DNA from: JANLQX01 sp031381685
GTDB taxonomy: Bacteria > Actinomycetota > Acidimicrobiia > Acidimicrobiales > JANYDT01
Assembly: GCA_031381685.1 (NCBI GenBank)
Contig: JANMYF010000264.1
Span: 1-11,624, forward strand
Length of the DNA stretch: 11,624 nt
Reading direction: 5' to 3'
The notes beneath the pieces were generated by a model that searched no databases, had not been told where the DNA came from, and worked only from the letters and a program-made list of their open reading frames with translations. Within the stretch, counting starts at the first letter, position 1. Every line of letters begins with the position of its first letter. Below, one piece after another: positions 1 to 7,197 of this stretch. The translations under genes were made by a program, and so were the position numbers.

Positions 1-1
1 G

Positions 2-763
2 TTCGTGATGCCTCGCCACCGAACCCTCCTGCGCCTCGAGCGGAGCTACTTCACGGCCCCCGGCCGTCGACAGGTGGTGGTCGTGGGCGAGCAGGTGAAA
101 TCAGACCTGATCGCGCACTACGGCGTCGATCCATCGTCGATCGTGGTGATGCCCAACGGCTTCAGCGTGTCCGAGTTCTCGACCCAGAGACGTGACAGCG
201 AGCGGGCGTCCTCCCGGGCGGAAATGGGCATCGCCGACGAAGCCATCGCACTGCTCTTCGTCGGCAACGAACTCCACCGAAAGGGATTCGGGGTGCTACT
301 GCGGGCGGTCGCACTCACCGCGGATCAACACCTCGAGGTCCAAGTGGTGGGCAAGGCCGACATCTCCGACTATGCCCGGCTCATCAAGCAGCTCGGCCTC
401 GAGGGCCGCGTGCGTTGGCACGGCCCGACCAATGACGTCGGGAAGTCCTTTGCCGCAGCCGATCTCTTTGTACTCCCGACCCAGTACGAGCCATTCGGCA
501 TCGTGATCATCGAAGCACTTGCCATGGGGATACCGGTGATCACGACCAGCCTTGCGGGAGCGGCTTCAGCGATCGCAGGTTCTGGTGCGGGACAGCTCCA
601 ACAAGACCCCGACGATGTAGATGAATTGGCGCGGCTGCTCGGCGAGGCACTGAGTGGCGACAACCTCGCAGTGTGGGCGTCGAAGGCACCTCAAGCAGCC
701 GCACCGTACGAGTGGACGGAGATCATGGGGCGAATCGAGAGACTGCTCGACGCACGAACATGA
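2..763 (+). CDS. GT4-type glycosyltransferase, C-terminal part (5' end outside window)
   Basis: The frame is open from the left edge (TTC at 2-4), so the N-terminal acceptor domain is missing; a full GT4 enzyme is about 350-400 residues and about 253 are here. Numbering from the GTG at position 5, the visible part runs from the end of the first Rossmann domain (VVVGEQVKSDL, then the PNGF loop at 50-53) into the nucleotide-sugar domain: LLFVGNELHRKGFGVLL around 83-99, then EPFGIVIIEALAMG with the E-x7-E pair (E162, E170) that in GT-B retaining enzymes contacts the donor sugar nucleotide. The likely role is transfer of a sugar from an NDP-sugar onto a lipid-linked or polysaccharide acceptor at the cytoplasmic face of the membrane. 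Donor and acceptor cannot be told. It converges with the glycoside hydrolase gene across 140 bp (764-903), in which I see no gene and no convincing terminator. The family is fairly sure; the role in exopolysaccharide synthesis is inferred. Confidence 0.88.
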   Translation, partial: FVMPRHRTLLRLERSYFTAPGRRQVVVVGEQVKSDLIAHYGVDPSSIVVMPNGFSVSEFSTQRRDSERASSRAEMGIADEAIALLFVGNELHRKGFGVLLRAVALTADQHLEVQVVGKADISDYARLIKQLGLEGRVRWHGPTNDVGKSFAAADLFVLPTQYEPFGIVIIEALAMGIPVITTSLAGAASAIAGSGAGQLQQDPDDVDELARLLGEALSGDNLAVWASKAPQAAAPYEWTEIMGRIERLLDART

Positions 764-903
764 GTCGTCTCGGCCTGCGGTGTCTCAGGGTCAGCGCCCA
801 CCTTTGGCATTGTCGAAGCCATCGCCGACGATCCCGATCGATGCCAACGCAGCGATCTCGGCTAGGCGTGGTTGTAGGCGACAGCGTGTCTCGCGACCCG
901 GTA

Positions 904-3900
904 TCAGACTGCTGCTGCCTTCTTGGTGGTCCGGGTCGTCAGTCGAACGACTTTTCGGGACGCAACGCGAGATGAGGTCGCCGCCACCTTCCGCGCGGTC
1001 TTGGGGGCGCGCGTTGTCGGGCTCGCTCGGCGAGTAGGAGTCTTGCTTACTGATTCCGAACGCGCCGGAACCAAGGGGAGCAACGACGGAATGGTGATGG
1101 CGGTCCGTTGCTGGGCGCTGGTCGAGGTCCGCATCGCAGAAGTCGATCCCGTGGCGCTTTCGGCGCCCTTCACAATCACATCGGTCCGGCCCGTGGAAAA
1201 GACCAGACTCTCAGCAGAAATCCTAGTGGTCGTCGTTGGTGTGGTGGTCGAGGATGTTCGAGCAGATTTTCCGACTGGCTCGGGGGGCGAGAGTGGCGGC
1301 AGCTTCAGTGCCGTCCTTCCCGGTGGCGGCGTAGGCACGTCCGCCGGGACTGTCAGGGTCGGTGCAGTGGTCGTGGTTGATGTTGTGGTCGTGGTTGGTG
1401 CGGTGGTCGTGGTTGGTGCGGTGGTCGTGGTTGGTGCGCTGGTGGTCGTGGTTGGTGCGGTGGTCGTGGTTGGTGCACCGGTCGTGGTCGGCGGAGCTGA
1501 CGTGGGACTGTTCGGCGCGAGCGAAGTGGACGTTGTCGAGGGTACGGATGACGTCGTAACGGAGGGAGCCACAGAGCTCGTCGGTTCGATCGTGCTCACC
1601 ACACCCGGAACCGTGAGCACGCTCGTAGAAGGTGCAGGGGCCGCAGTGCTGCTCGTGGTGCTCGGCGGGATCAGAGACGTCGTGGTCGACGTTCCGAAGC
1701 TCGTAGTCGTAGAGCTTGATGACGTAGTCGTCGCAGGCGCAGGTCCTGTAGCTGTTGCGGCGTACACCTCGAGCTCTCGGATGATCGCCGGGCCATAGAG
1801 CGCGTATCCCGGATTATCGAGATCCGGGCTGCCGGGCGCCGGCCAGAACCAAGGCTTGGCGCCTCCCGCATAACCACCGAAGTTCACCCGCAAGACTTTG
1901 AGACGCACGGCCTTGGCGGTTCTCGTCGGGAATGTGACGACAGCGGCGCGGTCGAAGAACAGATCGCGCACACCGCCGACGTAGACCCAGGTGCCGTCAG
2001 ACGCTTGGACCTCAACATCGATGTCGCGCACGCCGGAAAGCACGCTCCCCAAACCGGCGGTCGAGAACCAAACGGTGTTCACCGAAGCCGACGGTGACAA
2101 CGTGACCGTCAATGTTGGGAGCGGATCTCCAATCGCAGACGCCCACGCCGGTGAACCAGGGAATTCGCCAACGCCGCGAGCGTCAGCGATTCCGTCGATG
2201 GCGGCCGACGGCGGGTTCCAAGGGCTGCTACTGGAGGCGACCGCAACACCGCCCGCTGCGGTTGCGGCCAGGTTCTTGCCCCATGCGGACCTCGCGCTGA
2301 TGCTCAGCGCGGCGTCGGCGGGAAGTCGCACATACTGCACAGATGACCGGAACGTAAGCTTCGTGTCCGTTTGAGATAGGGGGAGGTGTTCGCTCGCTCC
2401 ATACTGGTCGGTGACGGTTGCGTCGAGCGCTCGATCGGTGGTCAGCGTGCCATCTGACGATTCGTCGTCCGCCCAGAGCACAACAACCTGATCGTTCCCG
2501 CCGGGTGCCGGACCGAAGCGGGCGGCATAGGTGTGCGGAATGTTTGTCGTAATCCACCCGGAGAAGGTGCGTCCGGTCAATTGGTTCTTCGTCTCCATGA
2601 GCGCAAGAGCGGCTGGCTTCACCGGACCACCGGTTTCGATCGCTGAAAACGTCACACCAGAATTTCCCCAGCTGCCTTCGGGGAGGAAATACTGCCAAAC
2701 GCCGTTGGCAAGTGCTTTGTTCCAGATGACAACACGCGCACTCTTATCTGCTTGGGCGAACCAGTTGGCCGGACCATTCGACCAAAACGCAAACTCAGTT
2801 ATCCAGATCGGCATTGTACTCTTACCGTTGCTTGTCAAAATCGCCTTGAGATCTTGAATCTGACCCGGCACTCCCTCCTCTTCCCACGATCTATTGTGCC
2901 CGGTGTAGGGATGAATGGCCACAACATCCATCGAATTGAAACCGCCAGCTAGGCCAATCTCGCGAAAGTACTGGACGGACATGCCGACCGGAGAGCCGCC
3001 GATCACTTTTGCCCCGGGATCTGCCGCTTGAACAGCTCGCCGAAAGGGTGCGAGAACTTGATTTACATACGCCGCGGCTGACCCGAAGGTGATGTTCGGT
3101 TCGTTCCAGGCCTCCCAGTAGTCGACGTACGGCGCCCAATGGGCCACGACCTCGCGGGCCCGGTTCTCCCATGTGCCGTTGTCGACGAATGACCGTTCGA
3201 CGCCGCCCTCACCCAGCTGAACGCTAAATGGGACTCCTCGCCTCGCCGACTCGGCGGCGGCGGCCTTGATCTCCGCGTCATAGTTGTCAAAAGTCGTGAG
3301 GCCGGCGGGGTCGAGCAACCGGTTCCAATTCAACGAAATCCGGTGTGAGCCAGTTCCGAGCTCATCAGCCAAAGCGACACCCCGGGGACCACTCGGTCCA
3401 CCGGCATCTGCGCCTGGGGGAAGCGTTGCCATGTTCAGCGAATGCCCTGGTGCACCGATCGCGTAGTGGAGGCAGGTAGCTCCAACCGGTGTTCCGTCGA
3501 CGAGCAACCGAGCATCCACTTCGTACGCCCCCGGAACGGGCGGAGGAAGCGCTAGCGCTTGCCGGGCGCCTGGCGCGATTGCCATGGATTGCGTAATCGA
3601 AGGAGCGTCGGCCTCCACTTCGGAAGATCGACGAACGGTGTACTGGAGGCTTGCGGCTCCGATGCTCCCCCACCATGCGTCGAGCTCGAGCTCCACCGTC
3701 GCGGTCGATCCAGGTGCGAAGTAGTTCCCGGCGGCTGGAGTAACGAGCCCAGCGCCGAAACCCAATCGGGCGTCTCCAGCTTTCGGCTGGACGGCGCGGG
3801 CGGCAAGGTCGCTGATCGGCAGCGCCAGTACCTTTTGATCGTTCGTGAACTTTGCGCCCGCCGAGTAGAAGAGCTCGCTTCCGATGATGACAAGTTTCGG

Positions 3901-4887
3901 CTCTTGCGTCAGGTAACCGAGCTCCCCAGTAGGCACGAGACCGAGAACGAACCCTCGGCTGTCCAGCAACCAAAGTCCCCAACCTCCGTCGCCCACGAGG
4001 ATGCGGCCATCAGGCAGTTCGACCGCGTCACCTTGCTGGTAGAAGTGCAGCGGAGCCCCTTCAGGCATGGGGTGGTTATCTTTGTGCGGGGACCCGAACA
4101 GCGACTGAGGCACGAATGACGGGCGGTACTTGCGGACGTACATACCGTCGCCGACCAACAGTCCGCCGTCCCCGGTCGGGGTAGAGCTGAGGCCGCTGAC
4201 CGGTGCTGAGCCAACGTCCGCGCCTGCCATCGAAAGCACTCGGGTCGATGTTGAAGTGACGACTACGACACGCCACGTTCCCTGCACTACTGTTCCGAAG
4301 ATTCGTGCAATTGGCGAACTGAAGCCGGCGGTCCACAGTGTTTGTCCAGTAGGACTCAGCTTCAGCACTTCGTTCGGATACTTCACCCGGTAGGTCGAAC
4401 CCGATGGGTCGACCGCAAGCGAACCTCTATACCCGGCCGAAGAATCGATGTTTGTCACATAGGACCAGCGCACCGTACCGTCGGTGGAAAGACCCACCAT
4501 CTTCGGTCCTGCACCATCGACGACGACGAGGCCGGAGTCGAACGAGACCATCGCATCGGGGCGTATCGACGCCGCTACGACACGGGGTTTTAGAACGATC
4601 ATCGGGGAGCTGGGCTCATCTGCAGGACGAAGCACACCGCATGGGGCGACCGAGTAGGGCGAGGGAGTCAACACCGCTGGCGAAGTCCGAGCGCTCTCAG
4701 GCGGCGCTGCGGAGACGCGGACTGTGCCGGCGATTGAGTCAAGGATGGGAATGAGCGTGGCTAGGGCAGCAAAGGTGATCACACCGAGCCATGGGCTTTT
4801 CGGCACTTTCGATAGTGAAATCCCGGTTCGCCGTTCGACGCCCATACCACTCGTTTCCAACGCAGGTGAAGGCAATATCGGCGACAC
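904..4887 (-). CDS. Large secreted multidomain glycoside hydrolase (clan GH-A) with discoidin-like domain, Thr/Pro linker and basic tail
   Basis: This 1327-codon protein begins with a basic n-region and a hydrophobic segment (residues about 33-55), then VSAAPP, which looks like a signal peptide or membrane anchor. Residues about 80-370 contain repeated D-x-G-x-(V/L) blades (LAVDPSGSTYRV, LPDGRILVGDGGWGLWLLD) typical of a beta-propeller, followed by a beta-rich Ig-like stretch (about 385-475). Residues about 495-775 form a TIM barrel: WEAWNEPN has the NEP motif with E596 as likely acid/base, and WITEF has E698 as likely nucleophile, a clan GH-A (GH5/GH39-like) arrangement. Residues about 868-1045 resemble an F5/8 type C (discoidin) carbohydrate-binding domain. 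A Thr/Ser/Pro linker (about 1052-1200) and a basic tail (1279-1327) end it. The longest start is GTG 4887; ATG 4845 (residue 15), with GGAAACGAG upstream, is equally possible and keeps the signal. The substrate is unknown; action on the cell's own exopolysaccharide is inferred from the neighbouring glycosyltransferase. Confidence 0.85.
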   Translation of the reverse strand: MSPILPSPALETSGMGVERRTGISLSKVPKSPWLGVITFAALATLIPILDSIAGTVRVSAAPPESARTSPAVLTPSPYSVAPCGVLRPADEPSSPMIVLKPRVVAASIRPDAMVSFDSGLVVVDGAGPKMVGLSTDGTVRWSYVTNIDSSAGYRGSLAVDPSGSTYRVKYPNEVLKLSPTGQTLWTAGFSSPIARIFGTVVQGTWRVVVVTSTSTRVLSMAGADVGSAPVSGLSSTPTGDGGLLVGDGMYVRKYRPSFVPQSLFGSPHKDNHPMPEGAPLHFYQQGDAVELPDGRILVGDGGWGLWLLDSRGFVLGLVPTGELGYLTQEPKLVIIGSELFYSAGAKFTNDQKVLALPISDLAARAVQPKAGDARLGFGAGLVTPAAGNYFAPGSTATVELELDAWWGSIGAASLQYTVRRSSEVEADAPSITQSMAIAPGARQALALPPPVPGAYEVDARLLVDGTPVGATCLHYAIGAPGHSLNMATLPPGADAGGPSGPRGVALADELGTGSHRISLNWNRLLDPAGLTTFDNYDAEIKAAAAESARRGVPFSVQLGEGGVERSFVDNGTWENRAREVVAHWAPYVDYWEAWNEPNITFGSAAAYVNQVLAPFRRAVQAADPGAKVIGGSPVGMSVQYFREIGLAGGFNSMDVVAIHPYTGHNRSWEEEGVPGQIQDLKAILTSNGKSTMPIWITEFAFWSNGPANWFAQADKSARVVIWNKALANGVWQYFLPEGSWGNSGVTFSAIETGGPVKPAALALMETKNQLTGRTFSGWITTNIPHTYAARFGPAPGGNDQVVVLWADDESSDGTLTTDRALDATVTDQYGASEHLPLSQTDTKLTFRSSVQYVRLPADAALSISARSAWGKNLAATAAGGVAVASSSSPWNPPSAAIDGIADARGVGEFPGSPAWASAIGDPLPTLTVTLSPSASVNTVWFSTAGLGSVLSGVRDIDVEVQASDGTWVYVGGVRDLFFDRAAVVTFPTRTAKAVRLKVLRVNFGGYAGGAKPWFWPAPGSPDLDNPGYALYGPAIIRELEVYAATATGPAPATTTSSSSTTTSFGTSTTTSLIPPSTTSSTAAPAPSTSVLTVPGVVSTIEPTSSVAPSVTTSSVPSTTSTSLAPNSPTSAPPTTTGAPTTTTAPTTTTSAPTTTTAPTTTTAPTTTTTSTTTTAPTLTVPADVPTPPPGRTALKLPPLSPPEPVGKSARTSSTTTPTTTTRISAESLVFSTGRTDVIVKGAESATGSTSAMRTSTSAQQRTAITIPSLLPLVPARSESVSKTPTRRASPTTRAPKTARKVAATSSRVASRKVVRLTTRTTKKAAAV
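1367..1477. repeat. 18-bp in-frame tandem repeat encoding APTTTT units
   Basis: The + strand unit GTGGTCGTGGTTGGTGCG occurs at 1385-1402, 1403-1420 and 1421-1438. After a CTG insertion it recurs at 1442-1459 and 1460-1477 (last base changed). A degenerate copy lies at 1367-1384. Read on the - strand it encodes APTTTT units, with one SAPTTTT from the inserted codon, inside the linker of the large hydrolase. Because unit and insertion are multiples of 3, copy-number change would preserve the frame and alter only linker length. The Thr/Pro composition suggests an extended, possibly O-glycosylated wall-spanning linker (inference). Confidence 0.9.
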
Positions 4888-4968
4888 CCGCTCGTCACTG
4901 AAGTGGCTCGTCGGCTCATTCCTCGGGTGTTTCCCGTCGCCTGTGGCATTGGACCGCCGTGAACTACC
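4888..4968. promoter_or_regulatory. Divergent intergenic region between the hydrolase and the lasso exporter
   Basis: These 81 bp (123 bp if the hydrolase starts at ATG 4845) separate two divergently transcribed genes, so the promoters of both must lie here or inside the 5' coding ends. I see no convincing -35/-10 pair and no strong Shine-Dalgarno sequence before either start. The call rests on gene orientation alone. Confidence 0.3.
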
Positions 4969-6921
4969 GTGACGAACCTTATGAAAAGCGGCGTCTCCGG
5001 AACTGCCGAGGATGCTTCGGCCAAGTCCTCAGGCGCGACTACCGCGGCCGCACCCGAACGGTTGGACCTAGACACCTTCACGTACGACGAGCTCGTCGAC
5101 CTTCGGCAGAAACGCTCGCTCCGAGCGCTCCCTGCCTTGCTCCGGTCGTCCATACGGTTGATCACGCGCGCCGCGAGGCGGGAGTTCGTCGCTGTCGCCG
5201 TCCTCCAGCTCGTCAGCTCGCTGCTGGCGGCCGCCCAGCTCCTGGCGATTCGGCAACTCCTCACCCGAGTTGTCAACCTCGGCAAGACCGCCGGTGCCGG
5301 CGAGGTACTGCCATGGGCCATCGTCGTCGTTACCCTGCTGACAATCTCGGCGATCATCAACTTGGCGCGCGGGGAGCTGCAAAAGGTGGTCACCGATCTG
5401 CTCTCTCGCGAGGCACAGGAGGACGTTGTGCGCGCCGCGTCCGCAGCCGACCTGATCGACTTCGACCGCTCGGCGTTTCACAACCGGCTCGAGCGAGTCC
5501 TCGCCAACTCGACGTTTCGGCCTATGCAACTCGCAACGGCGTTGATCGGCATGGTCGGGTCGCTGCTGGCCATGGTTGCCGTGGCCATCACGGTGGCGAT
5601 GATCCAACCAGCGCTGTTGCTCGTGGCCCTTGCGGGATCGCTTCCGATCGTGCTGGCGACGCGTGCGGCAACACTGTTGAACATCGATTTCGAGATCGAG
5701 CAGACCGAAGTCTCGCGACAGCGCCACTACCTCCTGCACCTCTTGAGTCAGAAGGACACCGCCAAGGAGGTCCGGGGCTACAACCTTGCGTCGTACCTCA
5801 CAAGCCGACACTCAGGGCTGTGGTCGGCCCGAATCAAGCGGCTGCGCGAAGTTGGGCGCCGCCGCTTCGCGATCGGAACGATCGCTCGGCTGATCAGCGG
5901 AGTGGTGATGGGCGGCACGCTTGCGGTCCTCATCCGCCTCCTCGAGCAGGGCACGATTACCATCGCCGAAAGTGCGGTCGCTGCCGGTGCCATCGTGCTC
6001 TTGGCGCAACGAGCGCAATCACTCATCGGCGGATTCGGCATGATCTTCGAGTGCACAACCTTCCTCCACGAGGTCGACCAATTCCTCGGCGACGCCGCCA
6101 ATCGTCGTGCTGAGATGAGCGCTCGAGCACATTTCGATCTTGCCGCCGACGAACCACTCACCGTTCGCAGCGACCGACTCGGATTTCGCTATCCCAATGC
6201 TCCGAACGACGCTGTCGTCGACGTGAGCGTCACCGTTCGAACTGGTGAGGTCGTCGCACTCGTCGGGGCCAATGGGTCTGGAAAGACCACCCTCGCCAAG
6301 CTGCTCGGCGGCCTGTATGTCGCAGACCGCGGAACGGTGTCGTGGAACGGGTCAGATATTCAGCAGATGGACGACGTGAGCGTCCGCGAACATGTGGCCT
6401 TCGTCTTCCAGGACTACACCCGCTTCTTCTTCTCGGCAGCGGAGAACATCGGCTTCGGGCGGTGGCAGCACGCCGATGATCGAGAAGCGGTGAGGGAGGC
6501 CGCACGCGACGCCGGAGCGGCTGACTTCCTCGAGGAATTCCCGGCCGGATACGACACGCTCCTTGCCCCCCAGTTCACGGGCGGACGCGATCTCTCGTTG
6601 GGCCAATGGCAGCGCGTCGCAATTGCCCGAGCCTTCTTCCGCAAGGCTGCGCTGGTCGTCTTGGACGAACCGTCGTCGTCGCTTGACCCCGACGCCGAAG
6701 CAGCGCTGTTCGGAAGCCTTCGGCAGCTGTGCGCGGGCAAAGCCGTCATTGTGATCTCCCATCGGTTCAGCACCGTCTCCAGCGCCGACCGTATCTATGT
6801 GTTGGACGCCGGACACATCGTGGAGTCGGGAACGCATCGGGCGCTGCTCGAACTCGATGGCACGTACGCCAGGTTGTTCAACCTCCAGGCGGCGGCCTAC
6901 CAGCCCGGGGAGCCGGTTTGA
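4969..6921 (+). CDS. Lasso peptide ABC exporter (D protein), fused permease and ATPase
   Basis: This 650-residue half-transporter would dimerise in the membrane and use ATP to export the mature lasso peptide, giving self-immunity. About six hydrophobic helices occupy residues 72-350 (for example FVAVAVLQLVSSLLAAAQLL and VLPWAIVVVTLLTISAIINL). The ATPase domain follows (about 395-640): Walker A GANGSGKTT (433-441), Q-loop Q481, signature LSLGQWQRVAIARA (from 542), Walker B ALVVLDEP (561-568) and H-loop H598. The signature is LSLGQ rather than canonical LSGGQ. No peptidase C39 domain is present, as expected when leader removal is done by B2. An in-frame TGA at 4960-4962 limits the start to GTG 4969 or ATG 4981; neither has a clear ribosome-binding site. 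The precursor gene begins 104 bp downstream on the same strand, so they may be cotranscribed. The family is certain; the cargo assignment follows from the cluster. Confidence 0.93.
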   Translation: MTNLMKSGVSGTAEDASAKSSGATTAAAPERLDLDTFTYDELVDLRQKRSLRALPALLRSSIRLITRAARREFVAVAVLQLVSSLLAAAQLLAIRQLLTRVVNLGKTAGAGEVLPWAIVVVTLLTISAIINLARGELQKVVTDLLSREAQEDVVRAASAADLIDFDRSAFHNRLERVLANSTFRPMQLATALIGMVGSLLAMVAVAITVAMIQPALLLVALAGSLPIVLATRAATLLNIDFEIEQTEVSRQRHYLLHLLSQKDTAKEVRGYNLASYLTSRHSGLWSARIKRLREVGRRRFAIGTIARLISGVVMGGTLAVLIRLLEQGTITIAESAVAAGAIVLLAQRAQSLIGGFGMIFECTTFLHEVDQFLGDAANRRAEMSARAHFDLAADEPLTVRSDRLGFRYPNAPNDAVVDVSVTVRTGEVVALVGANGSGKTTLAKLLGGLYVADRGTVSWNGSDIQQMDDVSVREHVAFVFQDYTRFFFSAAENIGFGRWQHADDREAVREAARDAGAADFLEEFPAGYDTLLAPQFTGGRDLSLGQWQRVAIARAFFRKAALVVLDEPSSSLDPDAEAALFGSLRQLCAGKAVIVISHRFSTVSSADRIYVLDAGHIVESGTHRALLELDGTYARLFNLQAAAYQPGEPV

Positions 6922-6966
6922 TGGAGGCGCGTCGGAACGCAGTGTGTGCTTCACCAACCAAATCAG

Positions 6967-6995
6967 TTGCGGAGAGTGGCCGGCTCAAGTATCGT
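6967..6995 (+). promoter_or_regulatory. Possible sigma-70-type promoter for the precursor gene
   Basis: TTGCGG (6967-6972) and TATCGT (6990-6995) are separated by exactly 17 bp, in the only noncoding stretch between the exporter and the precursor. Initiation near 7002 would leave a leader of about 24 nt before the ATG, with room for the ribosome-binding site at 7015-7019. A separate promoter would let the small precursor be made in excess of the exporter. The match is by eye against the general consensus, so confidence is modest. Confidence 0.35.
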
Positions 6996-7014
6996 CGTTT
7001 GATCATCGTCGGTC

Positions 7015-7019
7015 AGGAG
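7015..7019 (+). promoter_or_regulatory. Ribosome-binding site that fixes the precursor start
   Basis: AGGAG lies 6 nt upstream of ATG 7026. It is the clearest Shine-Dalgarno sequence before a gene start in this window and it selects the 45-codon reading rather than the longer upstream extension of the same frame, which would overlap the exporter gene. Confidence 0.8.
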
Positions 7020-7025
7020 ACTCTC

Positions 7026-7163
7026 ATGGTATATAACACACCCACACTGAAGCGGTTTGGTACCCTCAGCAGCCTCACGCTTGGTCAGGGCGGCAGTTGC
7101 CCGGACGGCAACACGAACGTCACTCAGATGGGCGGAATGAGTGAGTGTGGCACGAGCGGATGA
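7026..7163 (+). CDS. Lasso peptide precursor (A protein), predicted class III core with two cysteines
   Basis: The 45-residue product has a 19-residue leader, MVYNTPTLKRFGTLSSLTL, matching the lasso leader pattern YxxPxLxxxG...T: Y3, P6, L8, G12, and T18 as the conserved penultimate Thr. Cleavage after L19 frees a 26-residue core. It starts GQGGSCPD, where Gly1 is the amine and Asp8 the only acid at ring positions 7-9, giving an 8-residue macrolactam. The remaining 18 residues are GNTNVTQMGGMSECGTSG. The core has two Cys only: C6 in the ring and C22 in the tail. A C6-C22 bond would be the class III topology known from BI-32169, whose ring also has Cys-Pro at 6-7. There is no Arg, Lys or aromatic residue in the core. 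It sits 104 bp after the exporter gene and converges with the cyclase gene 34 bp away. Cutting after T18 instead would give a Leu1-Asp9 ring, which is less likely. Confidence 0.93.
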   Translation: MVYNTPTLKRFGTLSSLTLGQGGSCPDGNTNVTQMGGMSECGTSG

Positions 7164-7174
7164 GTTAGCCACAC
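7145..7174. terminator. Inverted repeat between convergent precursor and cyclase genes, possible weak terminator
   Basis: GTGTGGC (7145-7151) and GCCACAC (7168-7174) are perfect 7-bp arms around a 16-nt loop spanning the precursor stop codon. The position between two convergent genes suits termination or 3'-end protection of the precursor mRNA. The long loop and lack of a T-tract argue against a classical intrinsic terminator. Confidence 0.25.
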
Positions 7175-7197
7175 AATTGCCGTCGTCTGGCTGAGTC

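Noticed and set aside
764..903. Possible terminator or small gene between the glycosyltransferase and the hydrolase
   Set aside because: Only scattered short complementary stretches around GATC-rich sequence were seen, with no stable stem plus T-tract and no frame with a ribosome-binding site.
923..1798. Val/Gly-rich + strand open frame (291 codons)
   Set aside because: It is the reverse reading of the Thr/Pro linker and basic tail of the hydrolase; the repeat creates the apparent Val-rich protein.
4959..6113. 384-codon + strand frame inside the exporter gene
   Set aside because: It is out of frame with an ABC transporter that has every expected motif, and its own product is Arg/Pro-rich without a recognisable fold.
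6729..7163. 144-codon reading of the precursor frame
   Set aside because: The upstream part overlaps the exporter C-terminus out of frame. AGGAG at 7015-7019 and the leader motif at residue 3 of the 45-codon version fix the start at 7026.
7026..7163. Precursor as a lanthipeptide or thiopeptide because of its Cys, Ser and Thr
   Set aside because: No dehydratase, LanC-like cyclase or YcaO gene is visible, whereas B1, B2 and C lasso enzymes are, and the leader fits the lasso YxxP...T pattern.
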